Source: Lachnoclostridium sp. UBA5725
GTDB lineage: Bacteria; Bacillota; Clostridia; Lachnospirales; Lachnospiraceae
NCBI GenBank assembly: GCA_002419585.1
Contig: DIGJ01000032.1
Location: forward strand, 1 to 38,418
Direction: 5' to 3'
Length of the DNA: 38,418 nucleotides
How positions within the stretch are numbered: the first letter of the stretch is position 1; every line of letters starts with the position of its first letter. This document shows positions 24,350 through 32,667 of the stretch, one piece after another. The translations under genes were made by a program, and so were the position numbers. The notes under the pieces were generated by a model. The model did no database searches. It saw only the letters and a list, made by a program, of their open reading frames with translations, and was not told the DNA's origin.

Positions 24350-25948
24350 ATGTTAGATTATCTTATTAAAAATGGAACAATTGTGGATGGAACAGGAAAA
24401 CGAGCATTTACTGGTGACATCGGAATCCTTAATGGAAAAATAGCTTGTCTTGGTAGTCTTATTAATCAAGAAGCAAAAAATGTGATTGAAGCAGATGGTA
24501 AATATATAACACCGGGATTTATTGATATACATCGGCATGCCGATGCAAATGTATTTTTACCAGAGTTTGGAGAACTGGAAATACGTCAAGGACTGACAAC
24601 AATTGTAAATGGTAACTGTGGACTTAGTATTATTCCTTGTCCACAAAAACAAAAAGCCCAGATCTTTGACTTTTTGAAAGCGATTATTGGAGAAGTAAAA
24701 TGCAGAGAAGAATTTGAGGATTATGCATCCTATATGAAGGTACTTCAATCACAGAAGCTCCCGATCAACGTTGGAATGCTTCTTGGAGACGGAACGGTAA
24801 GAGCCGCTGTAAAGGGTTATGCCACTGGAAAACTGACAAAAGAAGAATTAGATAAGGCACGAGAGTACATTCGAAGTTCTCTGCAAGCAGGTGCGCTGGG
24901 GGTTAGTCTTGGTATCGTTTATGCGCCAGAATACAACTATGATTTAGAGGATTTCGTAGAAGTATTGCAACCAATGAAAGATTATAAAGTTCCACTCGTT
25001 ACCCATATCCGTGGAGAAGGAGACATATTCAAAGAATCGGTGGAAGAAGTCATCGAGATTGCAAGAAGACTTGACGTGCCACTACATATCAGTCATTTAA
25101 AGTGTATTGGAAAGAGAAACTGGGGACATGGAGTGGATACGGTTCTATCTTTAATCAATAAAGCTAGAAATGAGGGCATGGACGTAACATGCGATGTTTA
25201 TCCTTATACTGCTGGATCTACTCAGTTGATACAAGTGTTGCCACCAGATTATTTAGAGGGTGGTTTTGCTAAAATAGTAAAGAGACTTGAGAATGTAGAA
25301 AAAAGAAAAGAGCTGACACAGCGATTAAAAACCCCTTCTGATTCTTTTGAGAATCTGGTATCCTCGATAGGGTGGGGAAATATTCGAGTTACCACCGTTC
25401 AAACGAAAAAGAATAAACCATATGTAGGAAAGTCAATCGAAGAGATTGCAAATCTGCAAAACAAAGATCCTTACGATTGTGCTTATGATATGTTAATCGA
25501 AGAAAATTGTAACATAGCAATGGTTGATTTTATCACATCCGAAGAAGATATACAGAAAATATTAAAATACCCACATACCAATGTTATTTCTGACACCGTA
25601 TATCCAACCGGCGGAGTACCACACCCAAGGATGTATGGAACCTTTCCACGTATTTTGGAAAAATACGTAAAAGAAGAAAATGTACTTACCATAGAAGAAG
25701 CCGTTTACAAAATGACCTCCCTTCCAGCAGCCCTTTACCAGATGAACCAAAAAGGAATACTAAAAGAAGGAATGGATGCGGATATCCTAATCTTTGATCT
25801 AAACAAAGTATCAACAAAAGCCACCTACGACAATCCAAGATGCCTAGCAACCGGCTTTTCTCATGTTTTTGTGAATGGCACTCTATCTGTCAAGGATGAT
25901 GTATATTTATCTACAAAAACTGGAAAAGTACTAGATGCATTAAAATAA
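24350..25948 (+). CDS. N-acyl-D-amino-acid deacylase family amidohydrolase
   Basis: A zinc amidohydrolase likely to release D-amino acids from N-acyl forms in the cytoplasm. The 532-residue length fits the D-aminoacylase group. Residues equivalent to its metal ligands are all visible: His61 and His63 in GFIDIHRHAD, Cys90 in NGNCGLS, His219 in THIRGEG, His249 in ISHLKCIG and Asp415 in ISDTVYP. The N- and C-terminal beta segments (IKNGTIVDGTG; GMDADILIFDLNKV) form the usual small sandwich domain. The adjacent YdcZ transporters might carry a related substrate, but nothing proves it. Exact substrate unknown. Confidence 0.9.
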   Translation: MLDYLIKNGTIVDGTGKRAFTGDIGILNGKIACLGSLINQEAKNVIEADGKYITPGFIDIHRHADANVFLPEFGELEIRQGLTTIVNGNCGLSIIPCPQKQKAQIFDFLKAIIGEVKCREEFEDYASYMKVLQSQKLPINVGMLLGDGTVRAAVKGYATGKLTKEELDKAREYIRSSLQAGALGVSLGIVYAPEYNYDLEDFVEVLQPMKDYKVPLVTHIRGEGDIFKESVEEVIEIARRLDVPLHISHLKCIGKRNWGHGVDTVLSLINKARNEGMDVTCDVYPYTAGSTQLIQVLPPDYLEGGFAKIVKRLENVEKRKELTQRLKTPSDSFENLVSSIGWGNIRVTTVQTKKNKPYVGKSIEEIANLQNKDPYDCAYDMLIEENCNIAMVDFITSEEDIQKILKYPHTNVISDTVYPTGGVPHPRMYGTFPRILEKYVKEENVLTIEEAVYKMTSLPAALYQMNQKGILKEGMDADILIFDLNKVSTKATYDNPRCLATGFSHVFVNGTLSVKDDVYLSTKTGKVLDALK

Positions 25949-26172
25949 GTGTTTGATTCGTTTCATTCAAAAAACTATAAATCTGGATGACAGGAACAAA
26001 AAGCGTGGTTCAAAGCCATTTTCGCATAATGAAACTGAGATTCTGCTAAAATGAACTTCCAAAAGTTCATTTTCAGCCGCCCAGAAGCTCAGTGTAATGT
26101 CTTATGCGACTGGCTTTGAACTACGCTTTTTTGTTCCTGTCATCCAGTACACAGTCTTCCACTACAAACACT
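25948..26172. repeat. Long near-perfect inverted repeat, MITE-like or structured RNA
   Basis: The 300-base gap after the deacylase holds one large palindrome. The outer long arms, 25984-26018 and 26111-26146, pair over 35 bases with one extra T and one G-T. Inner blocks continue the stem: 26022-26029 with 26102-26109, 26034-26039 with 26088-26093, 26041-26045 with 26082-26086, and 26048-26058 with 26063-26073 around a four-base loop. A further perfect 8-base pair, AGTGTTTG (25948-25955) and CAAACACT (26165-26172), encloses it. No coding frame or transposase is present and no target duplication is obvious. It may be a miniature mobile element, an RNase III-type RNA hairpin, or both. Confidence 0.8.
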
Positions 26173-26190
26173 CACTTTCACAAGAATCCA

Positions 26191-26219
26191 TTGCCCGTCC
26201 GCTGATTTTGTAATATAAT
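26191..26219 (+). promoter_or_regulatory. Promoter of the YvyF-like gene
   Basis: TTGCCC (26191-26196), a 17-base spacer and TATAAT (26214-26219). The predicted start near 26226 leaves a leader of about 30 bases containing the GGAGG site (26247-26251). It lies just right of the long inverted repeat. Confidence 0.7.
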
Positions 26220-26256
26220 GAAACTACATATAAAATGAGAAAGCATGGAGGATAAC

Positions 26257-26712
26257 ATGGGCGATGTATTAAAAGAGATTTTTAAACCAACCAATTGCAG
26301 AAAATGCAAAGAACGATACGTTTATAAAGCTTTTGGGGAATACGAATGTCCAAAGTGCGGCTACATTGAATTGGATGAGTATGGAAAAATAAGAAAATAT
26401 TTAGAAGAAAATGGTCCCCAACCTGCTATTAATATCTCAACTGCAACAAAGATTCCAGTTTCTGCAATTGACCAATACCTTAGGGAAGGAAGACTTGAAA
26501 TTCCAGAGGACTCTGAGATTTTCATAAAATGCGAACTTTGTGAAACTGCGATTCGTTATGGAAGATATTGTCCTTCTTGTGCTGCAAATCTATCAAAAAA
26601 GTTTTTAAGTGTTTTGATGCCGTCTGAAGTTGGTGAGGTGCCGAAAAAGATGAAGGGTAAGATGCGCTTTCTTGAGAATGACAAATCAGCCAAAATTAGT
26701 ACACGTAAATGA
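26257..26712 (+). CDS. YvyF-like double zinc-ribbon/HTH protein
   Basis: A 151-residue cytosolic protein with two four-cysteine sites, Cys14/17/31/34 and Cys92/95/105/108, flanking a helix-turn-helix-like segment (about 56-80, ISTATKIPVSAIDQYLREGRL). This order resembles the flagellar-region protein YvyF (TIGR03826 type) of Bacillus, whose role is poorly known, but no flagellar genes are in the window. A longer start at 26245 is possible, but GGAGG at 26247-26251 lies inside it and five bases before the ATG at 26257, which is preferred. The downstream gene overlaps or abuts its stop, so the two form a pair. Confidence 0.75.
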   Translation: MGDVLKEIFKPTNCRKCKERYVYKAFGEYECPKCGYIELDEYGKIRKYLEENGPQPAINISTATKIPVSAIDQYLREGRLEIPEDSEIFIKCELCETAIRYGRYCPSCAANLSKKFLSVLMPSEVGEVPKKMKGKMRFLENDKSAKISTRK

Positions 26713-26723
26713 GGTTAAGTTTT

Positions 26724-27338
26724 ATGAAAAACGAACAGGATAACGAAAAATTAGAAATAAAAGAAATAAAAGAAGCAAAAATGGAAGCAGCAGCAATTGT
26801 CAAAGAAGCAGAAGAGTATGCACGAGAAATACATGGTGCATCGCTTGAATACGTGGATGATATGCTTGCCGAAGTTAGTCTTGCGGCTAAAAGAGCAAAA
26901 GAAAGTATTCGAATTATCATGGAACAGGTAATGGAAGATATAGAACAAAAGATTAATATAATCGAAGCAAATCAAAAAGAAATATTAGAAGATTTAAGAG
27001 ATTTTTCTGAGAATGGGTCACGGCCAATCAAAAGAGCGAATTATGAAATAAAAATAGATGAAAATTATATACCAAAGCAGGCATATCAGATAAAAATAAA
27101 AGATGGAAAAGAAGAAAAAGTGGAGACGGTGAAGCCAGCAAAACAGCCATTTGAAATAAAAATAGCAGATGACTGGAAAGATCGTATTGAACATATGTTA
27201 GAGGAGCAAAACAAACTTTATAGTGATCCTGAAATAAAACAAGAAGAGAAAGATTCAGAAGAGGACAGTTATAAGGCAAGTGATTTTGATTTAGATCGTG
27301 AATATTTTAATTGGTTAGAAGATAATAAGCAATCATAA
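26724..27338 (+). CDS. Unknown acidic coiled-coil protein with three EIKI repeats
   Basis: No family recognised. The 204-residue protein is highly charged and has no signal peptide or membrane segment. Residues 8-95 are a long helical, probably coiled-coil region (KMEAAAIVKEAEEYAREIHG), loosely like DivIVA or ATP-synthase b/E-type stalks. The middle has three short repeats, YEIKID (107-112), YQIKIK (121-126) and FEIKIA (143-148). The tail is acidic, ending FNWLEDNKQS. An ATG at 26709 overlaps the previous stop, but GAGG at 26711-26714 suits the ATG at 26724. It is co-transcribed with the YvyF-like gene and ended by a strong hairpin. Confidence 0.7.
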   Translation: MKNEQDNEKLEIKEIKEAKMEAAAIVKEAEEYAREIHGASLEYVDDMLAEVSLAAKRAKESIRIIMEQVMEDIEQKINIIEANQKEILEDLRDFSENGSRPIKRANYEIKIDENYIPKQAYQIKIKDGKEEKVETVKPAKQPFEIKIADDWKDRIEHMLEEQNKLYSDPEIKQEEKDSEEDSYKASDFDLDREYFNWLEDNKQS

Positions 27339-27347
27339 ACAAACTAT

Positions 27348-27416
27348 AATAAGCCATAAGCAAACGAAAATCCAATGTCTAATAGATACTTGATTTTTCA
27401 CTGCTTATGGCTTATT
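27348..27416. terminator. 69-base hairpin between convergent genes
   Basis: AATAAGCCATAAGCA (27348-27362) pairs perfectly with 27402-27416 over 15 bases. The 39-base interior is itself partly self-complementary (TCTA/TAGA in the centre, GAAAAT/ATTTTTC outside it). It lies between the end of the coiled-coil gene and the end of the convergent permease gene, so it probably terminates transcription from both sides, though T tracts are short. Confidence 0.6.
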
Positions 27417-27444
27417 TAAATATAGATATATAAACCTATGTTAT

Positions 27445-28851
27445 TTATTGATTGTTTTTCTCTTTTGGCAAAAGAATATTTAATAAAATAGCTACCAGTG
27501 CAGCAGGAACGATACCAGAGCCACCAAAGATTAATTGAATAGCTTGTGGAGCACTTGCAATTGCTGCAGTATTCGAACCAATTCCATAACCTAATCCAAG
27601 TGCAACTGAAATTATAGTTATATTTCTTGGAGTAATGGCTTCTTTTGTAACAAGTTGGATACCACTGACAACGATGGAAGCAAACATCATAACAGCTGCA
27701 CCGCCAAGTACGCTCTGTGGCATAATGGAGATAATAGAAGCTAATTTAGGAAATAGTCCGCATGCAATTAAGAATATTGCACCAGTTGAAATAGAAAACA
27801 AGTTTACTACCTTTGTCATACCAACAAGACCTACATTCTGACTGAATGACGTATTTGGCAATACTCCAAATATAGCAGCAAATGAAGAACCTATTCCATC
27901 ACAGATAACACCACCGGATAATTCACGGTCTGTTGCTTCACGTGAAAGCCCTCCTTCCGTAATACCAGAAATATCACCGATTGTTTCTACAGCTGTTACA
28001 ATAAACATAATACCAATTGGTAAAATTGCTCTCATATCAAAGACCGGTTTAACTGGGAATAGCTTAGGAATCGAAAACCAAGATGAATCAGCAACTTTTG
28101 TCCAATTTAAAACCCATGCTTTTGTTAATACGGATACTTCAGAAGTAGCTGGGTCTGTATATTCAAACGTTGTAGGTAATACTAATCCCATAATAGCAGC
28201 TACGATATAGCCAACAATAATACCGATTAAGATAGAAGAAAAACTTGTTATTCCTTTCGTACAATGCTTTAGTACGATAATAGTGATTAAAACGACTGCT
28301 CCGAGAAATAAATTCTCCATAGATCCAAAGTCTTTTGCCTTATTACCACCTCCAAAGGAATTAATTCCAACGGAGATTAAGGAAAGACCAATGGTTAAAA
28401 CTACAGTGCCAGTAACAACGGATGGAAAAAATTTACGTAAAGGTTTCAGAAATAAACCTAATACACCTTCAAATAATCCGCCGATAATTGAAGCACCCAT
28501 GATTGCACCATAGGCTAAAATTCCACCGCCCATAACAGTTACAACAGAACTGCATACACCGATAAAACCAGAACTTGTACCCATAACGATTGGTAGCCTT
28601 GCGCCAACAGGTCCAATTGTGAATAATTGAACAAGTGTTACAATTCCAGCAATCAACATTGCATTTTGTAGCAAAGATATCTGAAGATCAGATCCAGATT
28701 CAATACCGCACGCAGCGGTGATGATAAGAAGAGGTGTTAGGTTACCGACAAACATAGCTAAAACATGTTGTAGACCAAGTGGAATTGCTTGACTAAGTGG
28801 TAATTTTCCTTCCAAAGTCTGTGGGGTTACGTATTCTTTTTCTTTACTCAT
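27445..28851 (-). CDS. NCS2 family nucleobase permease (xanthine/uracil type)
   Basis: Proton-coupled importer of a purine or pyrimidine base. The 468-residue protein has the NCS2 pattern of about 14 membrane segments, the first-helix motif LGLQHVLAMFVGNLTPLLI with the conserved QH, the region FIVTAVETIGDISGI, and SFSQNVGLVGMTKVVNLFS, the NCS2 signature region. The frame opens with TTG at 28866, but GGAGGG lies eight bases before the ATG at 28851. It has its own promoter and lies downstream of apt on the same strand, favouring a purine (xanthine or hypoxanthine) substrate; this is inferred. Confidence 0.93.
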   Translation of the reverse strand: MSKEKEYVTPQTLEGKLPLSQAIPLGLQHVLAMFVGNLTPLLIITAACGIESGSDLQISLLQNAMLIAGIVTLVQLFTIGPVGARLPIVMGTSSGFIGVCSSVVTVMGGGILAYGAIMGASIIGGLFEGVLGLFLKPLRKFFPSVVTGTVVLTIGLSLISVGINSFGGGNKAKDFGSMENLFLGAVVLITIIVLKHCTKGITSFSSILIGIIVGYIVAAIMGLVLPTTFEYTDPATSEVSVLTKAWVLNWTKVADSSWFSIPKLFPVKPVFDMRAILPIGIMFIVTAVETIGDISGITEGGLSREATDRELSGGVICDGIGSSFAAIFGVLPNTSFSQNVGLVGMTKVVNLFSISTGAIFLIACGLFPKLASIISIMPQSVLGGAAVMMFASIVVSGIQLVTKEAITPRNITIISVALGLGYGIGSNTAAIASAPQAIQLIFGGSGIVPAALVAILLNILLPKEKNNQ

Positions 28852-28890
28852 TTGATAGCCCTCCAAAGATTGTCTAATAGTTACAAAATA

Positions 28891-28919
28891 ATTATAAAAG
28901 AAAGTTAAAATTTGGTCAA
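28891..28919 (-). promoter_or_regulatory. Promoter of the NCS2 permease gene
   Basis: On the minus strand TTGACC (28919-28914), a 17-base spacer and TATAAT (28896-28891) form a strong promoter. The predicted start near 28884 leaves a leader of only about 33 bases, too short for a purine riboswitch. Confidence 0.75.
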
Positions 28920-28966
28920 ATAAAAACGCATAAAATGCAAAAATTTTGCATCTTATGCGTTTTTAT
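28920..28966 (-). terminator. Intrinsic terminator after apt
   Basis: A stem of 12 bp, one A-C mismatch and 8 bp (28922-28942 with 28944-28964) around a minimal loop; read on the minus strand it runs into GTTTTTATTTG. The arms AAAAACGCATAA and TTATGCGTTTTT make it symmetric. It separates apt from the permease promoter directly downstream. Confidence 0.85.
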
Positions 28967-28991
28967 CACTTATTTATCCAAGTAATTGTAA

Positions 28992-29516
28992 TTATTTACC
29001 AGCGTATTTGATGACAGAAGCAATATCAAATCCTTTTAATTTATCACGGCCGTTTAATCCTTCTAATTCCATTAAGAAAACAATCTTAACTACTTCGCCG
29101 CCCAACTGAGCAACTAATTTTGTGATTGCTTCGATTGTTCCACCAGTAGCAATTAAATCATCGATAATAACTACTTTTTGACCTGGCTTAATGGAGTCTC
29201 TATGCATTTCGATGGTTGCAGTGCCATATTCTAAGTCATATTCCATTTCCACTGTTTCACAAGGCAATTTACCCTTTTTACGAACAGGAACAAATGATTT
29301 TTTTAAGTTATATGCAATTGGCACACCAAAAATAAAACCTCTAGACTCAGGGCCTAAAACGACATCAAAGTCAACATCTTTTAACGTTTCTTGCATAGAA
29401 TCAATCGCTAATTGTAAACCATCTTTGTCTTGTAATATACTTGTTACATCCCTAAAAATAATTCCCTCTTCTGGAAAATCGGGAATACTTCTTACATATT
29501 CTTCTATTTTTTTCAT
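28992..29516 (-). CDS. apt: Adenine phosphoribosyltransferase
   Basis: Salvages adenine with PRPP to make AMP in the cytoplasm. The 174-residue length is standard. Visible are the N-terminal IPDFPEEGIIFRDVTSIL, the base-binding region GPESRGFIFGVPIA, the flexible-loop stretch VRKKGKLPCETVEMEYDLEYG and the PRPP loop VVIIDDLIATGGT. GGAAGGG lies about nine bases before the ATG. It is divergent from rsh; apt next to relA/rsh is a conserved arrangement in Firmicutes. Confidence 0.96.
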   Translation of the reverse strand: MKKIEEYVRSIPDFPEEGIIFRDVTSILQDKDGLQLAIDSMQETLKDVDFDVVLGPESRGFIFGVPIAYNLKKSFVPVRKKGKLPCETVEMEYDLEYGTATIEMHRDSIKPGQKVVIIDDLIATGGTIEAITKLVAQLGGEVVKIVFLMELEGLNGRDKLKGFDIASVIKYAGK

Positions 29517-29574
29517 TGCATTTACCCTTCCTATGTGTCTGGTTCGTTAATACGGACATTCCGCTGACTTGTAT

Positions 29575-29602
29575 ATTATACCATTTTAATCAAAAATAGC
29601 AA
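29575..29602 (-). promoter_or_regulatory. Promoter of apt
   Basis: On the minus strand TTGCTA (29602-29597), a 16-base spacer and TATAAT (29580-29575). The predicted start near 29568 leaves a leader of about 50 bases; no purine-riboswitch core is visible in it. Confidence 0.65.
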
Positions 29603-29641
29603 GAGAATATGAAGCTTTCTGTTGAAAAAGAGAATTTTAGA

Positions 29642-29670
29642 TTGATTTTTTTTCTGAAAAAAACTATAAT
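29642..29670 (+). promoter_or_regulatory. Promoter of rsh
   Basis: TTGATT (29642-29647), a 17-base spacer made almost only of T and A runs, and TATAAT (29665-29670). The predicted start near 29677 gives a leader of about 37 bases. Confidence 0.7.
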
Positions 29671-29713
29671 AATACACAATTATATGCATAAGACGGAATA
29701 GGGTGGTGATTGT

Positions 29714-32023
29714 ATGGAATATCAGACAAATGAAGGAGATGCTGGATCAATTGAAATTATTGAAAATGGTTTTCAACAGCCAACAAGACCAGAGGATTTT
29801 ACCAATCCTCAGATTTTGTATGATGAATTGATTGCAGCAATACGTAGGTATCACCCTTCTGCGGATCTGTCTTTAATTGAACAAGCTTACCAGCTTGCAT
29901 ACAACGCACACAAAGATCAAAAACGTAAATCGGGCGAACCTTATATCATTCATCCTTTGTGTGTTTGCCTTATTCTTGCAAGTTTGGAATTAGATAAAGA
30001 AACAATTGTTGCGGGACTTTTACATGATGTGGTAGAAGACACGATTATTACCTCGCAAGAGGTAGCGAAGTTGTTTGGAGATGAAGTTGCCCTCTTAGTG
30101 GATGGGGTAACAAAACTGACGCAGTTAAATTATGATGCGGATAAGATTGAGATACAGGCAGAAAACCTAAGAAAGATGTTTCTTGCCATGGCAAAGGATA
30201 TTCGCGTTATCTTAATTAAACTGGCAGACCGATTGCATAATATGCGTACCCTTCAGTATATGCGTCCAGAAAAGCAAAAAGAAAAAGCAAGAGAGACCAT
30301 GGACATTTATGCGCCAATCGCACAAAGACTTGGTATTTCAAAGATTAAAATAGAACTGGATGATTTGTCCTTAAAATATTTGGAACCAGAAGTTTATGCT
30401 GATTTAACCGAAAAAATAGCTGCAAGACGATCGGATCGCGAGGAATTTATACAAGGAATTGTAAATGAAGTTTCTACGCATATAGAGAATGCAGGAATTG
30501 AAGCAAAAATTGATGGGCGAGTAAAGCATTTCTTTAGTATTTATAAGAAAATGGTGAATCAAAATAAAACGCTGGATCAGATTTATGATTTGTTCGCAGT
30601 TCGTATTGTCGTGGATTCCGTAAAAGACTGTTATGCAGCACTTGGTGTGATTCATGAAATGTATAAGCCGATACCTGGACGGTTCAAAGATTATATTGCA
30701 ATGCCGAAACCAAACATGTATCAGTCACTTCATACTACTTTAATCGGCCCAACTGGTCAGCCTTTTGAAATTCAGATTCGTACGTTTGAGATGCATCGTA
30801 CAGCCGAATATGGTATCGCTGCACATTGGAAATATAAAGAAGGTGCAGACGGTAGAAAGTCTGCAAATAGTGAAGAAGAAAAACTAAATTGGTTAAAACA
30901 GATTCTGGAATGGCAAAGAGATATGTCGGATAATAAAGAATTCCTGAGTCTTTTAAAGAGTGACCTCGATTTATTTGCAGACAATGTATATTGCTTTACG
31001 CCATCCGGAGATGTCAAGAATCTTCCGAATGGATCAACACCAATTGACTTTGCATACAGCATTCATAGTGCCGTAGGTAATAAAATGGTTGGAGCACGTG
31101 TAAATGGAAGATTAGTAACCATTGACTATGTGATTCAAAATGGCGACCGAATCGATATTATGACTTCCCAGAACTCAAAGGGACCAAGCAGAGACTGGTT
31201 GTCCCTCGTTAAGAGTACACAGGCGAAAAACAAGATTAACCAATGGTTTAAAACAGAGCTAAAAGAAGATAATATAACAAGAGGAAAAGAACTTTTGCTT
31301 GCGTATTGCAAATCAAAAGGAATTGTTCTAAGTGATTACTTAAAGCCAGATTACATGGAAGTATGTATGAGAAAGTATGGTTTTCGAGATTGGGAATCTG
31401 TACTCGCGGCAATTGGTCATGGTGGCTTAAAAGAAGGCCAGATTATGAACCGTTTGATTGAGGAATACAATAAAACGGTTCGTAGAAAAATTACAGATGA
31501 AAAGGTTCTTGAGACAATTTCTGAAGTAAGAGAAGCAAGGCAGCCAGCAACGATTGCAAAATCAAAAAGTGGTATTACAGTAGAGGGAATCAATGATGTG
31601 GCGGTACGATTTTCGAAATGCTGCAGTCCGGTTCCTGGAGATGAAATTATTGGGTTTGTTACAAGGGGACGAGGAGTCTCCATTCACCGAACGGATTGCA
31701 TCAATGTGATTAATTTACCAGGGGAAGACAGAGCACGTCTTATCGATGCGGAGTGGAGTGTTCCTGTTGATGCAAAGAATGAATTATATGAAGCAGAAAT
31801 TAAAATCTATGCAATTAATCGATTGGGAATGTTAGCGGATTTATCGAAGACCTTTACCGAAAATAAAATTGATGTAACTTCGATGAATGTTAGAACGAAT
31901 AAACAGGATTTAGCAACGATATCCATAGGATTTGAAATTCATGGAGTAGAACAGCTTCGTACACTGGTGAAGAAGCTTCGAAATATTGAAGGAGTAATGG
32001 ATATAGAAAGGACGTCTGGTTGA
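29714..32023 (+). CDS. rsh: Bifunctional (p)ppGpp synthetase/hydrolase Rel (RSH)
   Basis: Makes and degrades the alarmone (p)ppGpp in the stringent response. The 769-residue long RSH has all domains: an HD hydrolase (HD at 104-105 in GLLHDVVEDT, and ADRLHNMRTL), a synthetase (YDLFAVRI and FEIQIRT), TGS (about 415-475, VYCFTPSGDVKNLPNGS), a zinc-finger-type region (CCSPVPGDEIIGF) and a C-terminal ACT domain. The synthetase loop reads RFKDY, the RxKD form found in bifunctional enzymes, not the acidic form of synthetase-only RelA. The MBL gene start overlaps its stop. Confidence 0.96.
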   Translation: MEYQTNEGDAGSIEIIENGFQQPTRPEDFTNPQILYDELIAAIRRYHPSADLSLIEQAYQLAYNAHKDQKRKSGEPYIIHPLCVCLILASLELDKETIVAGLLHDVVEDTIITSQEVAKLFGDEVALLVDGVTKLTQLNYDADKIEIQAENLRKMFLAMAKDIRVILIKLADRLHNMRTLQYMRPEKQKEKARETMDIYAPIAQRLGISKIKIELDDLSLKYLEPEVYADLTEKIAARRSDREEFIQGIVNEVSTHIENAGIEAKIDGRVKHFFSIYKKMVNQNKTLDQIYDLFAVRIVVDSVKDCYAALGVIHEMYKPIPGRFKDYIAMPKPNMYQSLHTTLIGPTGQPFEIQIRTFEMHRTAEYGIAAHWKYKEGADGRKSANSEEEKLNWLKQILEWQRDMSDNKEFLSLLKSDLDLFADNVYCFTPSGDVKNLPNGSTPIDFAYSIHSAVGNKMVGARVNGRLVTIDYVIQNGDRIDIMTSQNSKGPSRDWLSLVKSTQAKNKINQWFKTELKEDNITRGKELLLAYCKSKGIVLSDYLKPDYMEVCMRKYGFRDWESVLAAIGHGGLKEGQIMNRLIEEYNKTVRRKITDEKVLETISEVREARQPATIAKSKSGITVEGINDVAVRFSKCCSPVPGDEIIGFVTRGRGVSIHRTDCINVINLPGEDRARLIDAEWSVPVDAKNELYEAEIKIYAINRLGMLADLSKTFTENKIDVTSMNVRTNKQDLATISIGFEIHGVEQLRTLVKKLRNIEGVMDIERTSG

Positions 32024-32661
32024 TGAAAATAGATAGTTTAATACTGGGAATGGTTTCTACGAATTGTTATATTGTAAGTGATGAAATCACAAAAGAAGCA
32101 ATTGTAATTGACCCTGCAGATCAGGCAGATAAAATTATTGAATTTTTAGAACATGAACAATTATCTTTACAGGCTATTTTACTAACACATGGTCATTTTG
32201 ATCATATCATGGGTGTAGAAGAACTTAAAAAACATTTTGGGGTAAAGGTATATGCAAGCATGGCGGAAGAAAAATTACTTTTAAATCCCGGTTGGAACTG
32301 TTCCATACAAATCGCCAAAAATGTATCAATCATTGCGGATGAGTGGGTAGAGGAAGGAAATCAACTGGTTTTTGGACCCCTCCACTTAAAAGTAATTGAA
32401 ACACCGGGGCATACTAGGGGCTCGATTTGTTATTACTTTGAATCGGAGCATGTTTTGTTTAGCGGTGATACGTTGTTTTTAGAAAGTGTTGGAAGATGTG
32501 ATTTACCTACTGGAAATGCACAAAGACTTGTTGAATCCGTTGTAAATAAGTTAATGATATTGCCCGATGAAACAATCGTTTACCCGGGACATGGAAAGGA
32601 AACCTCCATTGGATATGAAAAGAGAAATAATGCATATATAAATGGGAATGGCTGGGATTAA
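32023..32661 (+). CDS. MBL-fold metal-dependent hydrolase (glyoxalase II-like, YqgX type)
   Basis: A 212-residue metallo-beta-lactamase-fold protein with the metal motif THGHFDH (His56, His58, Asp60, His61), a later His in ETPGHTRGSICYY, the bridging Asp in FSGDTLF and the last His in VYPGHGKET. It resembles YqgX/YcbL-type hydroxyacylglutathione-hydrolase-like enzymes; in organisms without glutathione the true thioester substrate is unknown. The ATG at 32023 overlaps the rsh stop (TGATG), giving translational coupling; a TTG one codon earlier is less likely. hemZ starts seven bases downstream. Confidence 0.9.
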   Translation: MKIDSLILGMVSTNCYIVSDEITKEAIVIDPADQADKIIEFLEHEQLSLQAILLTHGHFDHIMGVEELKKHFGVKVYASMAEEKLLLNPGWNCSIQIAKNVSIIADEWVEEGNQLVFGPLHLKVIETPGHTRGSICYYFESEHVLFSGDTLFLESVGRCDLPTGNAQRLVESVVNKLMILPDETIVYPGHGKETSIGYEKRNNAYINGNGWD

Positions 32662-32667
32662 GTTACG

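Noticed and set aside
28852..29574. Purine riboswitch before the permease or apt
   Set aside because: Both leaders are about 35-50 bases, and no purine-aptamer core with its two interacting loops is visible.
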